In this document: piece by piece, positions 1 to 12,475 of the stretch
Layout of the letters: every line of letters begins with the position of its first letter
How positions within the stretch are numbered: position 1 is the stretch's first letter
Source: Dolomedes plantarius
Lineage: Eukaryota > Arthropoda > Arachnida > Araneae > Dolomedidae
NCBI GenBank assembly: GCA_907164885.2
Contig: OU015491.1
Coordinates: 119,009,431 to 119,073,430 of the forward strand
Direction: 5' to 3'
DNA: 64,000 nt
The notes under the pieces: generated by a model
Told to the model about the DNA's origin: nothing
Database searches by the model: none
What the model saw: only the letters and a program-made list of their open reading frames with translations
Program-made: the position numbers and the translations under genes

Positions 1-3000
1 TCAAAGATTCCCTAATCTGAAGGAAACTCATTCCTTATTAATAACATTAAAGAACAAGAATTAGTTTGCAATACAGCCATTAAATATTCATTTTAATCAT
101 GATTTATTAAGTGCCTGTTTTGACTTCAACTTTTTAATGTATCCTACTTTTAATTTAAAATGGTAATCTTTCATTTTCTTTTCAAACCTAGGATCAACGC
201 GATTGCTCGAAAAAAAAACTAGTGGGAAATTTAAAAATATACGACAATTTTTAATTAAATTATCTTTGAAGTTTTTCATCATAAACCTATTAGGTAATGC
301 AATCAAGTTAATTAAGATTTTGATTATTTCTTGAATAAAAATATTTGATAATACTCATAATGATTATGTCCAAGCATCGTTTAAAATCCTTTGTTGATTT
401 CAAAAGTAAAACTAGTTCATGTACCAAAAAAATTAATCGAAAGAAGTCGAATTTAAATCAGATTGATTTTTTTTATTTATTTATTACAGGCGTATTTTAA
501 TTAACCAGATGCATTCTCGGAGAGAAACTTCTTTCCGTCTACCTCTTTTCAGCAATCTTAAAATACATTCGAGTAAAGAAAAGTCATGAATGAATGTTGA
601 TTTACTAATGCTTTGGACTCGATCGATTATTATGATATTTACATTTTGCATACATTTAGATTTTAAACTGGAAAATTTAATGGAAATGACTGTTTTGCAA
701 ATGCGGTTTTTATTATGATATATTTCTGAAAGGAAATAAATAACTTTTATTTAGTTTGCTAGGGAATCACAGCAATTTCATATGCAAACAAATAAAGAAT
801 TGCCATACATAGGATTTCATTCCTGAGTAGGACAGGTGGGATGGGTAGAGTGGAAGAAAGGGGTATAGAGAATGATTATGACTTGTAAAGTATATATTAA
901 AGAAGGAGGATAATCTACATGGCCTGTTATTATGCACATAGCACATTATTTATTCCACATGCTAAAATAATTTTAAAAACTGAATTAATTCTCTATGAAT
1001 ATATAAATAGATATTCATATGCAACACACACAAACCTTGTAAATTAGTTGGGCAAAGGTAGTTTATTCCGAATATTATATAAATAGAACAATTTATAGAA
1101 AAAGTAAATTAAGTCTCCCCAAGTTTCTGAAAAATTTCATTATCATACGAATATGTCATACGCTCTTTCGTTTGTGACAAAAATTGAAATTTTAAGGGAT
1201 GTTACAGAACTAAGAATATGCAATTAAAAAATAAACTTCAATAAAGCCAATATATATCAAGTATCTCAAATTATTTATTATAACCAAAACTATTTATTCA
1301 ATGGACATCTGCTATCCTTGAAAAAAAAAAAGCTTATAATAACGGATTCACTTTTTGCTTCTTTTTTTACAGTATCCAATCCACTGGGGAAGCGTCCAAA
1401 GAATATTTAAATATCACTGTAAAAATTGCCTTCTAGTATTTTATAACAGAATTGATAAGTTCATTTCATGTCTTAGGTAATAGATACAAGTGGCCCTTCA
1501 CAATTCAACCAAATGTATCCTTGAAATTATCTCAACATCTCAGGTCGACTTCTCGCCATTTGATATATTAAACAGGATCTAAAGGGACCATTATTTATGA
1601 ACAAGAAAAGTCTCGTGTTGGTAAAAGAAACGGATCACACCGATATGTCGAAAACAATGTTTTGAGCAATAAATTGTCTAATACAGCAATACGAGACTAT
1701 GATGTTGAGTCAACGGAATTACAGACCCCAGCCGGAATTACGAAATAAAGCGAAATCTTGCGTCAAACTCAAAATACGATAAAATATCTCCTAACATAAA
1801 AAGTAACACCGCACCTCGGGTTCAACTGTTACATAAAACTTTCTGTTCACCGCGTAATTACAATTTTAATCATCTATACCGTTTACAATACGTATCACAT
1901 CAAATTTTTAAAGACGTGATGACAAATATGCTCCTTTACGCTTCTTTTACTTTGATTTGATTTATTTAGCTGGTAACTCCAGCGAAAAAATTAGATGATA
2001 CGCTTATTTTAACAAATTTCTTGCGAGCGGAATTAAAAGAGTTCATTGTGTGTTCCCTTTATTCCAAAAAAAAATTCCAAAATAAACCCACACATCATAT
2101 TGTTTCCCTCGTTTAGTGGAAATAAAATATAATGATCCAAAATTTTTCTTACTAAATTTCTTTTTCTTGCTAACAAACAAAAAAAAGGCTCAACATTATG
2201 TAGAACTTTTTAAAAATATAATCAACTGAATATCAATAAGATATTGTATTTTACGACAATCATGCTTAAGGTAAAAAAAGTGCAATTTATATGCTTCCAA
2301 CCTTTCGAAATATTTTTACTCTTAAAAAAATGTGTAGTTTTTAAAAATTATATTCGTGGACAGAAAAAATTATCGCTGGAGGAGCGTATTAGAATAATTC
2401 TCTTTGTGTTGCTTTTTTATATCCGATCGTCTAGACTTATATTTCATGTACTTTCATTTTTTTAATGGGTGGGGCAACACGTCAAGGGAAACAAAGTGCC
2501 GTAAAAAAAGAGATTTCTCTTGACATATTATTAAATTTTGAAAGCGAAGTTGGGGTATTATATTAATTTTCTTCTTTGTTTAAACCAATTTCTTATATTA
2601 CATATTTCTTTTAATTTTTACTTCTAGAAGGCTGTAGAAATGTGAATGTACAAGAATATGTTTATAATAAATCAATTCAACGTTTAGCGAAGTCATACAC
2701 AGCTTTAATCTCTGAAGATCTTACATTATTGCCAAATCTAAACATGTACTAATGAAATCTAAACTTTCTAAATCTTGACCTAATTTACAAGTTGATTTAA
2801 TCCCTAATGATGAACTTTTAATTCGGGAAAAGGGTGTTTATTTTACCTAACAGAGTAGATATGAATTTGTTCTCATCATGTCTGTTCGAATCATTCCATG
2901 CATATCACGATATGAAGATTTGTTTTTAAAGTTGGTCACTGCATATAACCGAAACTGAATCAATTATAGAAAATAAATTTTCGTTAATCTGTGTGACGAA

Positions 3001-3184
3001 TTTATTTAAAATTTAGAAGTATGACACATAAAGAAAAAAACTAAAATGAAAAAAAAGTAAACTAATATGACACAAAGAAACAGCTAGAAGATGGATTAAA
3101 GATTCTGAAAATCGTGTAGGATAGTTCTTTCATCTATACAGACATGCAATACCAGAAAACAAAATTGTGTGTTTCTCAATAATT
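1..3184. other. AT-rich non-coding DNA
   Basis: No open frame longer than about 75 codons and no recognisable domain was seen on either strand. There are A and T homopolymer runs but no clear repeat ends. I see nothing supportable here beyond AT-rich intergenic or intronic DNA. Confidence 0.6.
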
Positions 3185-3414
3185 TGATCCTGTTGTTGTT
3201 TTTGTTGTTAATGTCCCCTGGTTGGAGGTTCAATTTCAACAGGTCCTAATAGGAGATTGGGCGGAAAGGGGCGGCTCCTGTTTTAAATTAGCACCACAAG
3301 GTTCGGAGTCCGACTTGGCTAAATTTCCCGCCGTTAAGTCCCGCAATTTTGAAACGAGTCAAGTGACGAGACCGGAACACTTGACCCCGCACCTCCAGAG
3401 GTAAATCTTATTTT
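3185..3414 (-). repeat. 5'-truncated tRNA-derived SINE, copy A
   Basis: The reverse complement of this stretch aligns along its length with the body and tail of the fuller SINE at 37995-38357, including the shared block GGAGTCCGACTTGG and the block around GTGACGAGACC. The tail, read on the minus strand, is rich in CAA/AACA triplets, as in the other copy. The tRNA-like head is missing, so the copy is truncated at its 5' end near 3414. Divergence from the other copy looks like 10-15% by eye. Confidence 0.7.
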
Positions 3415-3616
3415 GTTCAGTGTGATAGTTTTGATTGCGAAAATTGAAAGAAATGGTGAACACTAATTCATAATTTGAGAACCTATTGATTAAAAAATTC
3501 CACAAGATTCTGACACATGTATATAATCTGGTAAAAAAATATAAATGAATGGTTTAGTCCTGTAAAATGCATACATAGATACACGCACAAACAAACAAAG
3601 AAACACACACAACACA

Positions 3617-3619
3617 CAC

Positions 3620-3658
<39 letters not shown>

Positions 3659-3660
3659 CA
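3617..3660. repeat. (CA)n/(TA)n microsatellite
   Basis: A short CA run passes into a TA run with one interruption. It directly precedes the pogo/Tigger-like end at 3663. Confidence 0.95.
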
Positions 3661-3943
3661 TACAAAGGAATTCCTCGACTTACGCGGTTAATTCGTTCCA
3701 AAATATACCACGTAAGTAGAGAGCGCGTAAGTCGAAATTGACCATTATCGATATCATCACCGCGTTTGTGCTTTAAATCTTCAAATAACACAATATTTTA
3801 AATAATTCTACACGAAATAATACGTATAAAGAAGGTATAAAAAGCCGAAAAGATTAACAGAAACCTACCCTAGTGTTGAAAAATTTTAACTTTTCAATAA
3901 AAGATTGCACAGTTGCAACAAATCCTCATACTGCAATCAGACA

Positions 3944-5064
3944 AATATAACTAAAAGTAAACAATTCAACAGAGAAAGATAATTACTAACAGGAAGAACT
4001 GAAATCATGCACTAAGGGCTCAACGCACCATAAATGCAAGGTTCTGTAGCAGTAAAGGAAATAAACTATATAACGAGGCAACCGACTGGTCTCTTCAACA
4101 AGAGGCCTAACCAAAGCAGCTACCACAAGGGGGAACTTTCTGTATAGGATGCAGGTCTAATCGAAAGACATCCTAATGCTCTCGAGATCGCCGTTGAAAC
4201 AGATAGTCAAAACAGCTGAAAATAAACAGAAAACCTTCACTTGGGGCTCAACGCACCATAAATGCAAGTAAGTATACAATCCTAAAAGAACGCAAATGAA
4301 AAGACAGAAAATTATTTATTTATTATAAGTTTATCATAATATCTTCCACTCACAACTAAACAGAATAAAAAACATTTGCATTAACATTGAAGACTTTTTG
4401 GAGGCGTGTAATAATTTCGAGGAAAACCTACGTAAGAATAATTTCCCGAATAATTTTGGTAATCTAAAACTATTTAAAAAAGGCATTTAGACTCGGGTAT
4501 ATTTTAAAGACGATTAAGATAGGGTTTTCTGGTTTCACACTTTCTTTAAATTTTTGTGGCTTAAAAACTTCAATGGGGTTTGGCGCTGTAGTCTTGCTAC
4601 AGTGACGTAACTCTAGGGTTATAAAATGGCTGCTATTTAGCTATTACTGTTACTACTCGTATAAAACTCATTGGAATAGGGTGAGTGCACTTTTTGCATG
4701 TATGTCTTTTCATTTGTGTTCTTTTAGGATTGTATGCTTACTTGCATTTCTGGTGCGTTGAGCCCTAAGTTCAGGATTTCTGTGTATTTTCCGTTGTTTT
4801 GACTATCTGTTTCAACGGCGATCTCGGGGGCCTTGGGATGTCTTTTGGTTAGACCTGCATCCTATCCAGAAAGTTCCCCTTGAGGTAACTGATTTGGTTA
4901 GGCTCCCTGTTGAAGAGACCAGTCGGTTGCCTCGTTATATGATTTAGTTCCTTTACTGCCACAGAATCTTGCATTTATGGTGCGTTGAGCCCTTAGTGCA
5001 TGATTTCGGTTCTTCCTGCTAGTAATTATCTTACTCTGTTGAATTGTTTACGTTTAGTTATATT
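3944..5064. mobile_element. Foldback element with ~363 bp arms
   Basis: The left arm (3944-4306) is the reverse complement of the right arm (4703-5064), with scattered substitutions. The loop of about 396 bp (4307-4702) is unrelated. Inside each arm a 25 bp motif containing GGCTCAACGCACCATAAATG occurs twice: at 4016-4040 and 4244-4268 in the left arm, and inverted near 4740 and 4967 in the right. No protein is encoded. It looks like a non-autonomous foldback or long-TIR transposon whose family I do not recognise. No target duplication was identified. Confidence 0.7.
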
Positions 5065-5180
5065 TTTTAATTCTTCAAATATTGTTAACGGTTTCGCTTG
5101 TTTTAGAGGACGACTTATTGGTATGCGTTTGCGTTGCAGATCTTCAATCCAAATTTATCAATAATTTCTCAATTTCTATT

Positions 5181-5265
5181 AAGGTAAATGCACCTATAAT
5201 GGGGCTAGTCCCTATAAAGGGCGGCCCATTATAGGGACATGGCCCATTATAGGTGCATTCACCTT
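5181..5265. mobile_element. 85 bp hairpin MITE
   Basis: The ends AAGGTAAATGCACCTATAAT and (reverse complement) AAGGTGAATGCACCTATAAT are terminal inverted repeats of about 23 bp with one mismatch. A second nested inverted pair, GTCCCTATAA / TTATAGGGAC, lies inside. Almost the whole 85 bp can fold into a hairpin. There is no coding capacity. It is best read as a tiny MITE or the remains of one. Confidence 0.65.
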
Positions 5266-5269
5266 AAAA

Positions 5270-7500
5270 CCCCTCTTTTCTTCGAAATTATCATCGATTG
5301 CATAAGGATAGAATTCCTCACGTGTTTCTTAATACGATCTATATCCTATATCACAGTTCTAACGGTCGATTCGTTCATACCATAGGCACACTCAATGTCG
5401 ACAATCTTATTACCTTTTTCAGGTCGTTTAATAATTTCAACTTCAGTCTCCATACTGAAGAAGTGCAAACATAAAGTTTTGTATGTATTTCAACTATTTA
5501 GTAAGAGCTTTAAAATCACGGTGAAAAATTGTCCTACACAGCAAAACTCTACCGATGTTTCATTTTTGCACAGGATACATACTTTATAAGCTATTGATCC
5601 TTACGTAAATAAGACATCTTTATATTTCCATATTTATGCATTTACTCCTTATTTAAAATAGATGATTTATAGATAGTTACAGGTAAGGATTTTTACTAAT
5701 TTTGAAAAAAGAAATTTACTGAACATGGACTAATTAGCTTTGCTCCGACTTTCGATTCACTGAATCTCAGGAATATAAATATAAATGCATAATCTCAGGT
5801 TTGGAGTAATTGAGTAGCGGAGAAACTCAACAATAAAGCATAAATATTCGGTGATATTAGAAAAATGATCGTTTAGTTTCTCCAAAGGTTTATAGCTAAA
5901 TTTTTTGGTCTACATAAGGCAATGAAGAGCAAAATGCCGACACATATGAAAATAGAAAGACTATCTCTAAAACCTTTTGAACTTATTTAAACAAATATTC
6001 ATTACTAGGCTAATAAAATGGATGCTACAGTCTAACTTTTAATTATAATCTGACGGAGGTTACAAGATATGCGTCGAAAAAAAGTTTCAGTTAGTAAGCT
6101 AGACATGCAATAGCATAAACTCATCGCGAAATTTAAACATTCAGCCTTCTAGAATTTTGTCACTTCTAGAGTTTCCCAAGAATTTATGCCTTATTCGTTA
6201 GATTTAAATCTAAGTTTTTGTTCAATTTCGTAGCGAAGCAGATCCTCTGCCAATCTAAATGTCCAAAGTCATTTACATTAACTTGCAAGCTGCCTGGGAG
6301 GAATATCAGCATTTTATAAAGTATTGCTTTAAAAAAATTTGTTAAAATAGATTGCATTGATAACAAGAAAACATGTTCCCTTCTGTTTTGAAACCTCTTA
6401 CTTTGATAGAAATTTGTATATGTGATTGTATAAAACTGTTTACACGTTTTCTCTTATTTCCATTTCAATCCATTTTACGTATTTAAAGTTTTTTGTTTAC
6501 GTAGCGAAAACTACTCTTATAAAATGTAGCTAAAATGATAAAAAGAGAACATCCAAAATTTCAGGCAGTAAGCTAAAGCTGCATCCTTTATTAGATATGT
6601 TAATGAAACCTGTATTTTTGCCTCTACAAGGTATAACAAATCTACACTTTCTTGCTCAATGCAATACCGACATTAACCAGACAAAAAAATCTGTGCATCA
6701 GTAGAAGGGTTTACGATTCATGATTGTTTTTTAAGGGGGCGAAGGCATGAGCTACAATAAGAGACATTCTAATAAAATAAATTCCAGTTCTCTCACTATT
6801 ATATATTCAAAAGACTTATCTAAAAGAGAAATTGTTTGAACTGAATCATTTCAGAAAAACATAATACTCATCCTCTGAGTTAAAAAAAAATGATGCATTG
6901 AAAATGAAAATACAGTTTTCCGCTTGGAAATGATTTGTGTTAATGTGACGGAGGTTTGCCAAATAATAAAATTCCTAAATTCAAATGATGTGAAAATGTA
7001 AAGAGCCGCTAATGAGAGCTATCTGTTCACTATGTATTTAGGTACATCTCGGTCTTTAAATATCAGAGAAAGGAATGCAATCGAAGCATAATATGCAAAT
7101 TAAAATGTGAGACATCATTTAAGAAAAGATGCAGAAAGCATTATATTAGTGGCTTGCTAGAAAGCAATCCTGGTTGAATGATGCAGCAATGGTTGTCAAT
7201 CATATGAGAGACTATTTTTATAAGCTCAGATCCTTTAAAGTTGTCTTAGAATCATTTTATATGTGCTCTATCGCAATGTTTATGTATGTTAAATCTTTTC
7301 AGTGTGTTAATCACTGGACACTTTGGAATCAAAAATCAAAACTCAAAGTTACTGCGTCTCAAAGTCTCTTTAAAACTCGAAGTCTCTTTTTACATCTGCT
7401 TATGGTCTGTTCCATTTTAAGTTTTTCGGACATGTTTTTTTATGGGTTTTATGCTGTAATTTGTATCGAAAAATTAACTTGATTATTTCGCTCAAAACAC
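5270..7500. other. Non-coding AT-rich stretch
   Basis: Apart from the hairpin MITE before it and the Tigger-like end after it, nothing is recognisable. A 102-codon open frame at 7174-7482 (+) has no domain, its composition matches the AT-rich background, and it is probably chance. Confidence 0.5.
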
Positions 7501-7787
7501 ACGACCGTTCTCTGCCAACTGACGCCACTAATGGCTCCAAACACACATGCAGGCATGCCACTCATCCGTACTGTCAACGTCACAGAATTGAAAACGCGCG
7601 AAAAGACTGACGTCTACGACTAAAGTAAAAAACTTGAAAATTACAACCGCGTATCTACGAATCCGCGTAACTCGAGGACTTACTGTATATAAAACCCTTT
7701 GAGATTCAATCTAAATGAAATTTCTTTTCTGGTGCTACAATTTAAATTTTCCTCTGCGTATCTGTTTGACAGCGTTACTGTATACTA

Positions 7788-8490
7788 GTTGAATACCCGT
7801 CCTTCACTACGGGGTACAAAGAAAACCCGAAAAATATATTCATAAGCAAATCCGAACGGATATTTTTACAGACAAAATAATATAGAAGAAAATATTCAAA
7901 TTAAATACATAGATCAATGCATGCAATTCATTTGTATGTTTAATATTCATAAAACGTACTAATTTGAATTAAATTCTTAAAAAACTTCCATCTCAAAAAG
8001 TCTAGTGGTTACATTTCACCTTTCGCCGTATTTTAATTTCTTTTTTGTCAATGTATTTCTTTTTTTATGCCCGTGACGCAAAATTAATTTAAAGTATCGC
8101 AAAAAGAAACGAAACCCCGTAATCAGCATTTAATAAATTAAATTCTAAAAATTAATCTTTAAAAATTCACCAAAAACGAGAAAATGGAGGTAAAGATTAG
8201 AAAAACATTTCATTTTAAAGGAATTTTTGTGATCTTTCTCGTGATATAAATTTTATAACCCTCAAATTATTGTTTTAAATGCAAACTTATAAACAGTTAC
8301 AGATACAGCTTAAAAATTTAATTTTAAAAAATCTAACAAGAATTTTTCAAAAATCTTTCTTAGTGCACCACTACACTATAAGAAGAATCTCCATGCAAAA
8401 TTTCAGTCCTTTATGTCCAGCGGTTTGGTCTGTGCGTTATCTGTCAGTCTGACAGTCAGTCAGTCACGGATCTGTTTTATATAGATAAGC
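7788..8490 (+). repeat. Candidate interspersed repeat, ends with CAGT motifs
   Basis: The stretch begins with a short hairpin (ACCCGT...ACGGGGT around 7795-7820) and finishes with tandem CAGT/CAGTCAGTCAG units just before TATATAGATA. This layout resembles interspersed repeats common in arthropod genomes. I recognise the layout only by general similarity. No open reading frame supports a family name, so both the boundaries and the class are tentative. Confidence 0.3.
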
Positions 8491-9505
8491 AATTATCTTT
8501 TATAATTGTTTATTTATAAAGGTCATTACTCTCAGGTGTGTTTTCGCTAAATTAACCCGTGTAATGACATATAGCATAGATGTGGATAAACGGAGAATAC
8601 TATTTAATATGAAATTTATACAGCTGTGGAATTTAAGAAAATAAAAGTTTATTAAAGTCCGCAACGAAATATTAAAAACACTGAGAAAAATTTTTTAATT
8701 ATTATTTCAGCTGGGCTTGGTTTTATACTCGGTAATGATATCCATTTCGTTGGGAAAATAAACTAACTGTATATCCGTGTTGTCGTAATTTTCAAGTTTT
8801 ACTCCCGCTTCTTCGCAAATGCTCTTTACTTTATGGTCTATCTGGAATGCTTCAGATAACCCAAGGCAGATTTTTAATAGTTGGTGAGAGAAAGTTTAAT
8901 GGTAGTTTCCCACATTCCTCGGACACTGACTCTCTTCGTGAGACGGTGCCAGCTCTTTCTGGAATAAACTGGGATATATTGGTTCGAACGCTGCCGACTT
9001 TTACTATCAAAATATAGCATCTGGATAAAAACTAGAATTCAATTTCCTCAAAATTATTTGATTTTTTGGTAGATATATTTATTTTATTCCCCCTCGATCA
9101 TATGAAAATTTGATTATTAGTTTTTTTCAGGATCCTTCATAAAAGTTTAGATATTTATTTATAAGAAGAAATGAAAATGTCCCCCCCCCAAAAAAAAAAA
9201 AAATATTTGCTTGATAAATGAGCTTGAATTTTGTTTATGCAAACTTTAAATATGCACTTATAATTGCTAAACCTTCCCAGTACGTAACAAGCTTTCGAGG
9301 AAAGTTTTTCCCAAGAGCTGGTATACGTCCGCGATGGTTTTTTATCCGTCTAATTGGCCCTGTTTTTTCCTTTAAATTAAGGACATTTTTTATACTAGTA
9401 GTTAAAAAAAAGTGGTGTTATTAATTGAAGGTATAATGATTCCTTACCGTTCAGTTGTTCGCCAGGTATGCGCAATTAGGGAATCTACGCAACGTAATGA
9501 TAAAT
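8491..9505. other. Non-coding stretch with C/A homopolymers
   Basis: Nothing recognisable apart from a C run followed by an A run at 9181-9202. Confidence 0.5.
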
Positions 9506-9506
9506 A

Positions 9507-9860
9507 ACTGCATCCCTAAAAATGAATTTGCTTTGTAGTGAGAAATTTTAATTGATGGAACCAATATTGCAGTTTTAAAGCAACAAGAACTTCAGGAATA
9601 ACCATTAAAATGTATAATTTTTTCAATGGAGATATGGTAAAATTGTGAAACGTAATATCAATTTTCATTGTTAATACATTAACTGCATCCTTAAAAAGTT
9701 GAATATGGTACATACTGAGAAATTTTAATTGATGGAACAGTTACAACCATTTAATAGAAATTAAAACTTTAGAATTAAGAGCTAAAAATGCAAATTTTAT
9801 AATGAGATGGGAATATTCAGAAATGTGATATCGATTTTCAGTTTTAATATCTTAAAATTA
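9507..9860. repeat. Diverged tandem duplication, two ~175 bp units
   Basis: The stretch starting AACTGCATCCCTAAAAA (about 9507) recurs from about 9680, sharing the block GAGAAATTTTAATTGATGGA and a later block ending in TATCGATTTTCA-like sequence. The units are clearly diverged and carry indels. No coding capacity was seen. Confidence 0.6.
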
Positions 9861-10164
9861 ATCTCAAGTCAAATCTAGTGGTTTCCAATTAGAATGCATC
9901 TTTATTAATGCACACGGGGAAAAAATGCAATATGCGCACTACGCCAAAAATTTGATATAATATAGGGTTTGTTTGAATATTTATTTTTTTCAATCATCTC
10001 CTTTTAAAGGTTCCATATGAGAGAGACGAAATTTTCGAATATTACAGGGAAAAAAATTTGCTCAGCATGTATCACCTTTAACCGATTGTTGATATATCCG
10101 TCCTATAGATAAAGACCATTGAATAAAAATTCGATTTAAAATCCTTTTAAATTTTTACGACACA

Positions 10165-10772
10165 CTTTTTAAGGTCATTATTTTGTGATGTTGAGTACAT
10201 GTAAACTGAAACTTTGTTCAAATACGTTTTATGAAAACGTTTATTCAAAAAAATCTCACGCATTAGATTTAAATTAGGAAATGTAAGAACACCGTTCAAT
10301 ATTTTTAACTATAGTATTTACAAATTTACAAAACATAGGGAAACCAATAATTATTTTTTAAAATTTACTCTCAGAATCACATTTAAATTTACATAACTAG
10401 TTGCAACAGGTAATCGTTTAAGGCAAATTATAATGTCGTTGAGTAAATGATTCTTCCTTCAGGGCGGGACTTTTTAAGGTCATTATTTTGTGATGTTGCT
10501 TACATGTAAACTGAAACTTTGTTCAAATACGTTTTATGAAAACGTTTATTCAAAAAATCTCACGTATTAGATTTAAATTAGGAAATATAAGAACACCGTT
10601 CAATATTTTTAACTATAGTATTTACAAATTTACAAAACATAAAGAAACCAATAATTATTTTTTAAATTTTACTCTCAGAATCACATTTAAATTGCATAGC
10701 AAGTTGTAACAGGTAATCGTTTTAGGCAAATTATAATGTCGTTGAGTAAACGATTTTTCCTTCAGGGCGGGA
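10165..10772. repeat. Recent tandem duplication, two ~305 bp units
   Basis: Unit 1 (10165-10469) begins CTTTTTAAGGTCATTATTTT and ends in CTTCAGGGCGGGA. Unit 2 (10470-10772) repeats it almost base for base with few substitutions and single-base indels. The units are directly adjacent, so this is a simple head-to-tail duplication of non-coding DNA. Confidence 0.85.
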
Positions 10773-11317
10773 ATTTGATTAAATGTGGATCTAAAGGTAT
10801 ATAAAGGTCCAAGTGGAATATTTTTTTTAGTGTGTTTGTGTAAAGTTTTACAATCGTTACATTAGTTTACATATTTTTATCAACATATTTTTTTTTTACA
10901 TTTTATTGAAAGATGTTACCATTATATTATGCAAATTTTAATGCAATTTCGAGAACAGTTTCTACTGCTTGACTGCTTGAAGAAATTTATAGCCATATAA
11001 AAGATTGAGCTCCACGCAGAAATAACTTGTTTAAGGTATTACAATCTGTAAATAAGTTACAAACTTTTCAAGTTGATTTAATAATTTTCAACATTTTTTT
11101 TACAAACTATCATTTATTTTTTCAATATATTTTGCAAGGTATTATAGTTGCACCATGGAAATTTTGTTGCAATTTCCCAAATAAATTTTACTGTAAGACC
11201 ATAATTGACAGAAATGGGGATACAGAACAGTGGGAGAAATGTAGGACAACACTTCGTAACATGTTACAATTTGAAAATAATATGCAGTTTTAGTGCTTGT
11301 TTTTAATTATTTTTTCT

Positions 11318-11525
11318 AATGTGGTGGAACTTGTCGTGAGACATTCGCCTTTATTATCCACCGCTGTCTTTCTGAGTACTCTATTATGAAAGCACCATTT
11401 AGCTGAGCCAGCAGTGCTCTCTATGAGGGGACAACACGGTAACGAGCAAACCTTATTCGGGATTTGAACCCGATCCTACTGCTTGGAATCCCACGTCCCT
11501 AACCACTATAACATGTGGTGTGACG
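11318..11525 (-). repeat. tRNA-derived SINE-like element
   Basis: On the minus strand a box A-like segment (TAGTGGTTAGGGACG) is followed about 40 bases later by a T-arm with a perfect stem (ATCGGGTTCAAATCCCGA), which contains a box B match. The rest (to about 11318) is a non-tRNA body. A functional tRNA is unlikely because the acceptor stem does not close and the sequence runs on into a SINE-like body. The 3' boundary is uncertain. Confidence 0.55.
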
Positions 11526-11849
11526 AATTAAATTAATTCGCACAATAATTAAAATCCTCTCAGGCCGTTAACACCGCTTGCACCGCTAACGACCGGCGGA
11601 CCAGCCCCTATTTTACGTGTAGCAGGTGATGGTACACTCGGAAGAAAAGAGACGCGAACCTGTCTCGAAAAAATGACACTTGGGCTGAACAAACCTTTAA
11701 CTATGGTGCGCCAAATTAATGATGCAGAACAACCCTCGAACCCGGAGATGCAAGAATTGCGGACATCTTGGCACTTGCGTTTGAGCAAATGAAAAGCCTA
11801 AAAAATGACATCACCGTTAGAGGAGCCAATGAGAGGCAAGTTCTCTGGA

Positions 11850-12354
11850 TGTAGCGCCAAAGTTCGAAGATGAGACGAAAGATTTTGAAAGTTAGCTAGC
11901 TATCTCCTGAGCTGAGAGACGACGCAGACCATCCCGGACGAAAAAAGCTATAATTCAGACTTGTAAAGTCAGCGGCCTTAATCTTAAAAAGAGAAATTTT
12001 AGCTTCGGTTAGGAAGCTTTGTTTTATTTTTGGAAGATATCTCAAGACGAGATATATTTCACGATCGTCCTGATTATATTTACTTACTGACAGCCATCCG
12101 CTCTGCAGGAAAATTTAATCGAGATCCTTGTAGGACTCGATATTGTTTTGTAAAACGAACTCATCTAGCAACTCATCCTAATGGAGTCAGTGTCTATCTC
12201 AGTGACTATCTGAGTCACCATTGATCTTGTAACGTTATTTACTGTGCATCATCTCATTATTTTTTCTTCTACTGTTTTGTAATAAAGTAACTCTTTTAAT
12301 TTACTTGGCTATAGCATTGGTTGATTCGATCGCTACCTCGATCAATACGCTACA
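11850..12354 (+). mobile_element. Candidate LTR (solo or partial), ~505 bp
   Basis: The stretch starts with TGTAGCG and ends with CGCTACA, a perfect 7 bp inverted pair of TG...CA type as expected for an LTR. An AATAAA polyadenylation signal lies near 12281, towards the 3' end, again as in LTRs. No target duplication and no second LTR were found in the window. Just upstream the + strand encodes a cysteine-rich snippet (near 11750) that faintly recalls a gag zinc knuckle, but it is too degraded to rely on. Confidence 0.4.
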
Positions 12355-12475
12355 GTGGGCAGCGTTTGTTTTGAATAAATGTTAAAATAAGTTTAATAGA
12401 TTTTTTTTCATGGTGTTTCAACCATTCTTTTAAAGTTAGCACAGATTTGTATACAAATTTAGAGAAGAAAATCAT

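Larger units (their letters stand above)
3663..7685. mobile_element. Possible pogo/Tigger-like element or two solo ends
   Basis: At the left edge lies CCTCGACTTACGCGG (3673-3687). At the right edge the minus strand reads CAGTAAGTCCTCGAGTTACG, ending at 7685 next to TA. These resemble the terminal inverted repeats of pogo/Tigger DNA transposons, in which a CAGT start is followed by CCTCG and TTACGCGG. Both ends carry a second CGCG(T)A-containing block further in. I could not find a transposase between them. The 4.0 kb interior instead contains a separate foldback element (3944-5064) and a hairpin MITE (5181-5265). The ends may therefore belong to two different insertions. Confidence 0.4.

Noticed and set aside
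3483..3791. 102-codon minus frame with YIYIYI runs
   Set aside because: It is the translation of a TA/CA microsatellite and adjacent non-coding DNA. The same applies to the many other frames made of YI repeats across TA arrays.
7174..7482. 102-codon + frame
   Set aside because: No domain, composition of background DNA, and it lies inside the Tigger-like interval without resemblance to a transposase.
11318..11525. Functional tRNA gene on the minus strand
   Set aside because: The T-arm is good, but the acceptor stem does not close and the sequence continues as a SINE-like body.
11700..11790. Possible gag zinc knuckle (CKNCGHLGTC) on the + strand
   Set aside because: The spacing does not fit the CX2CX4HX4C pattern and a stop follows at once. 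Too weak to annotate.
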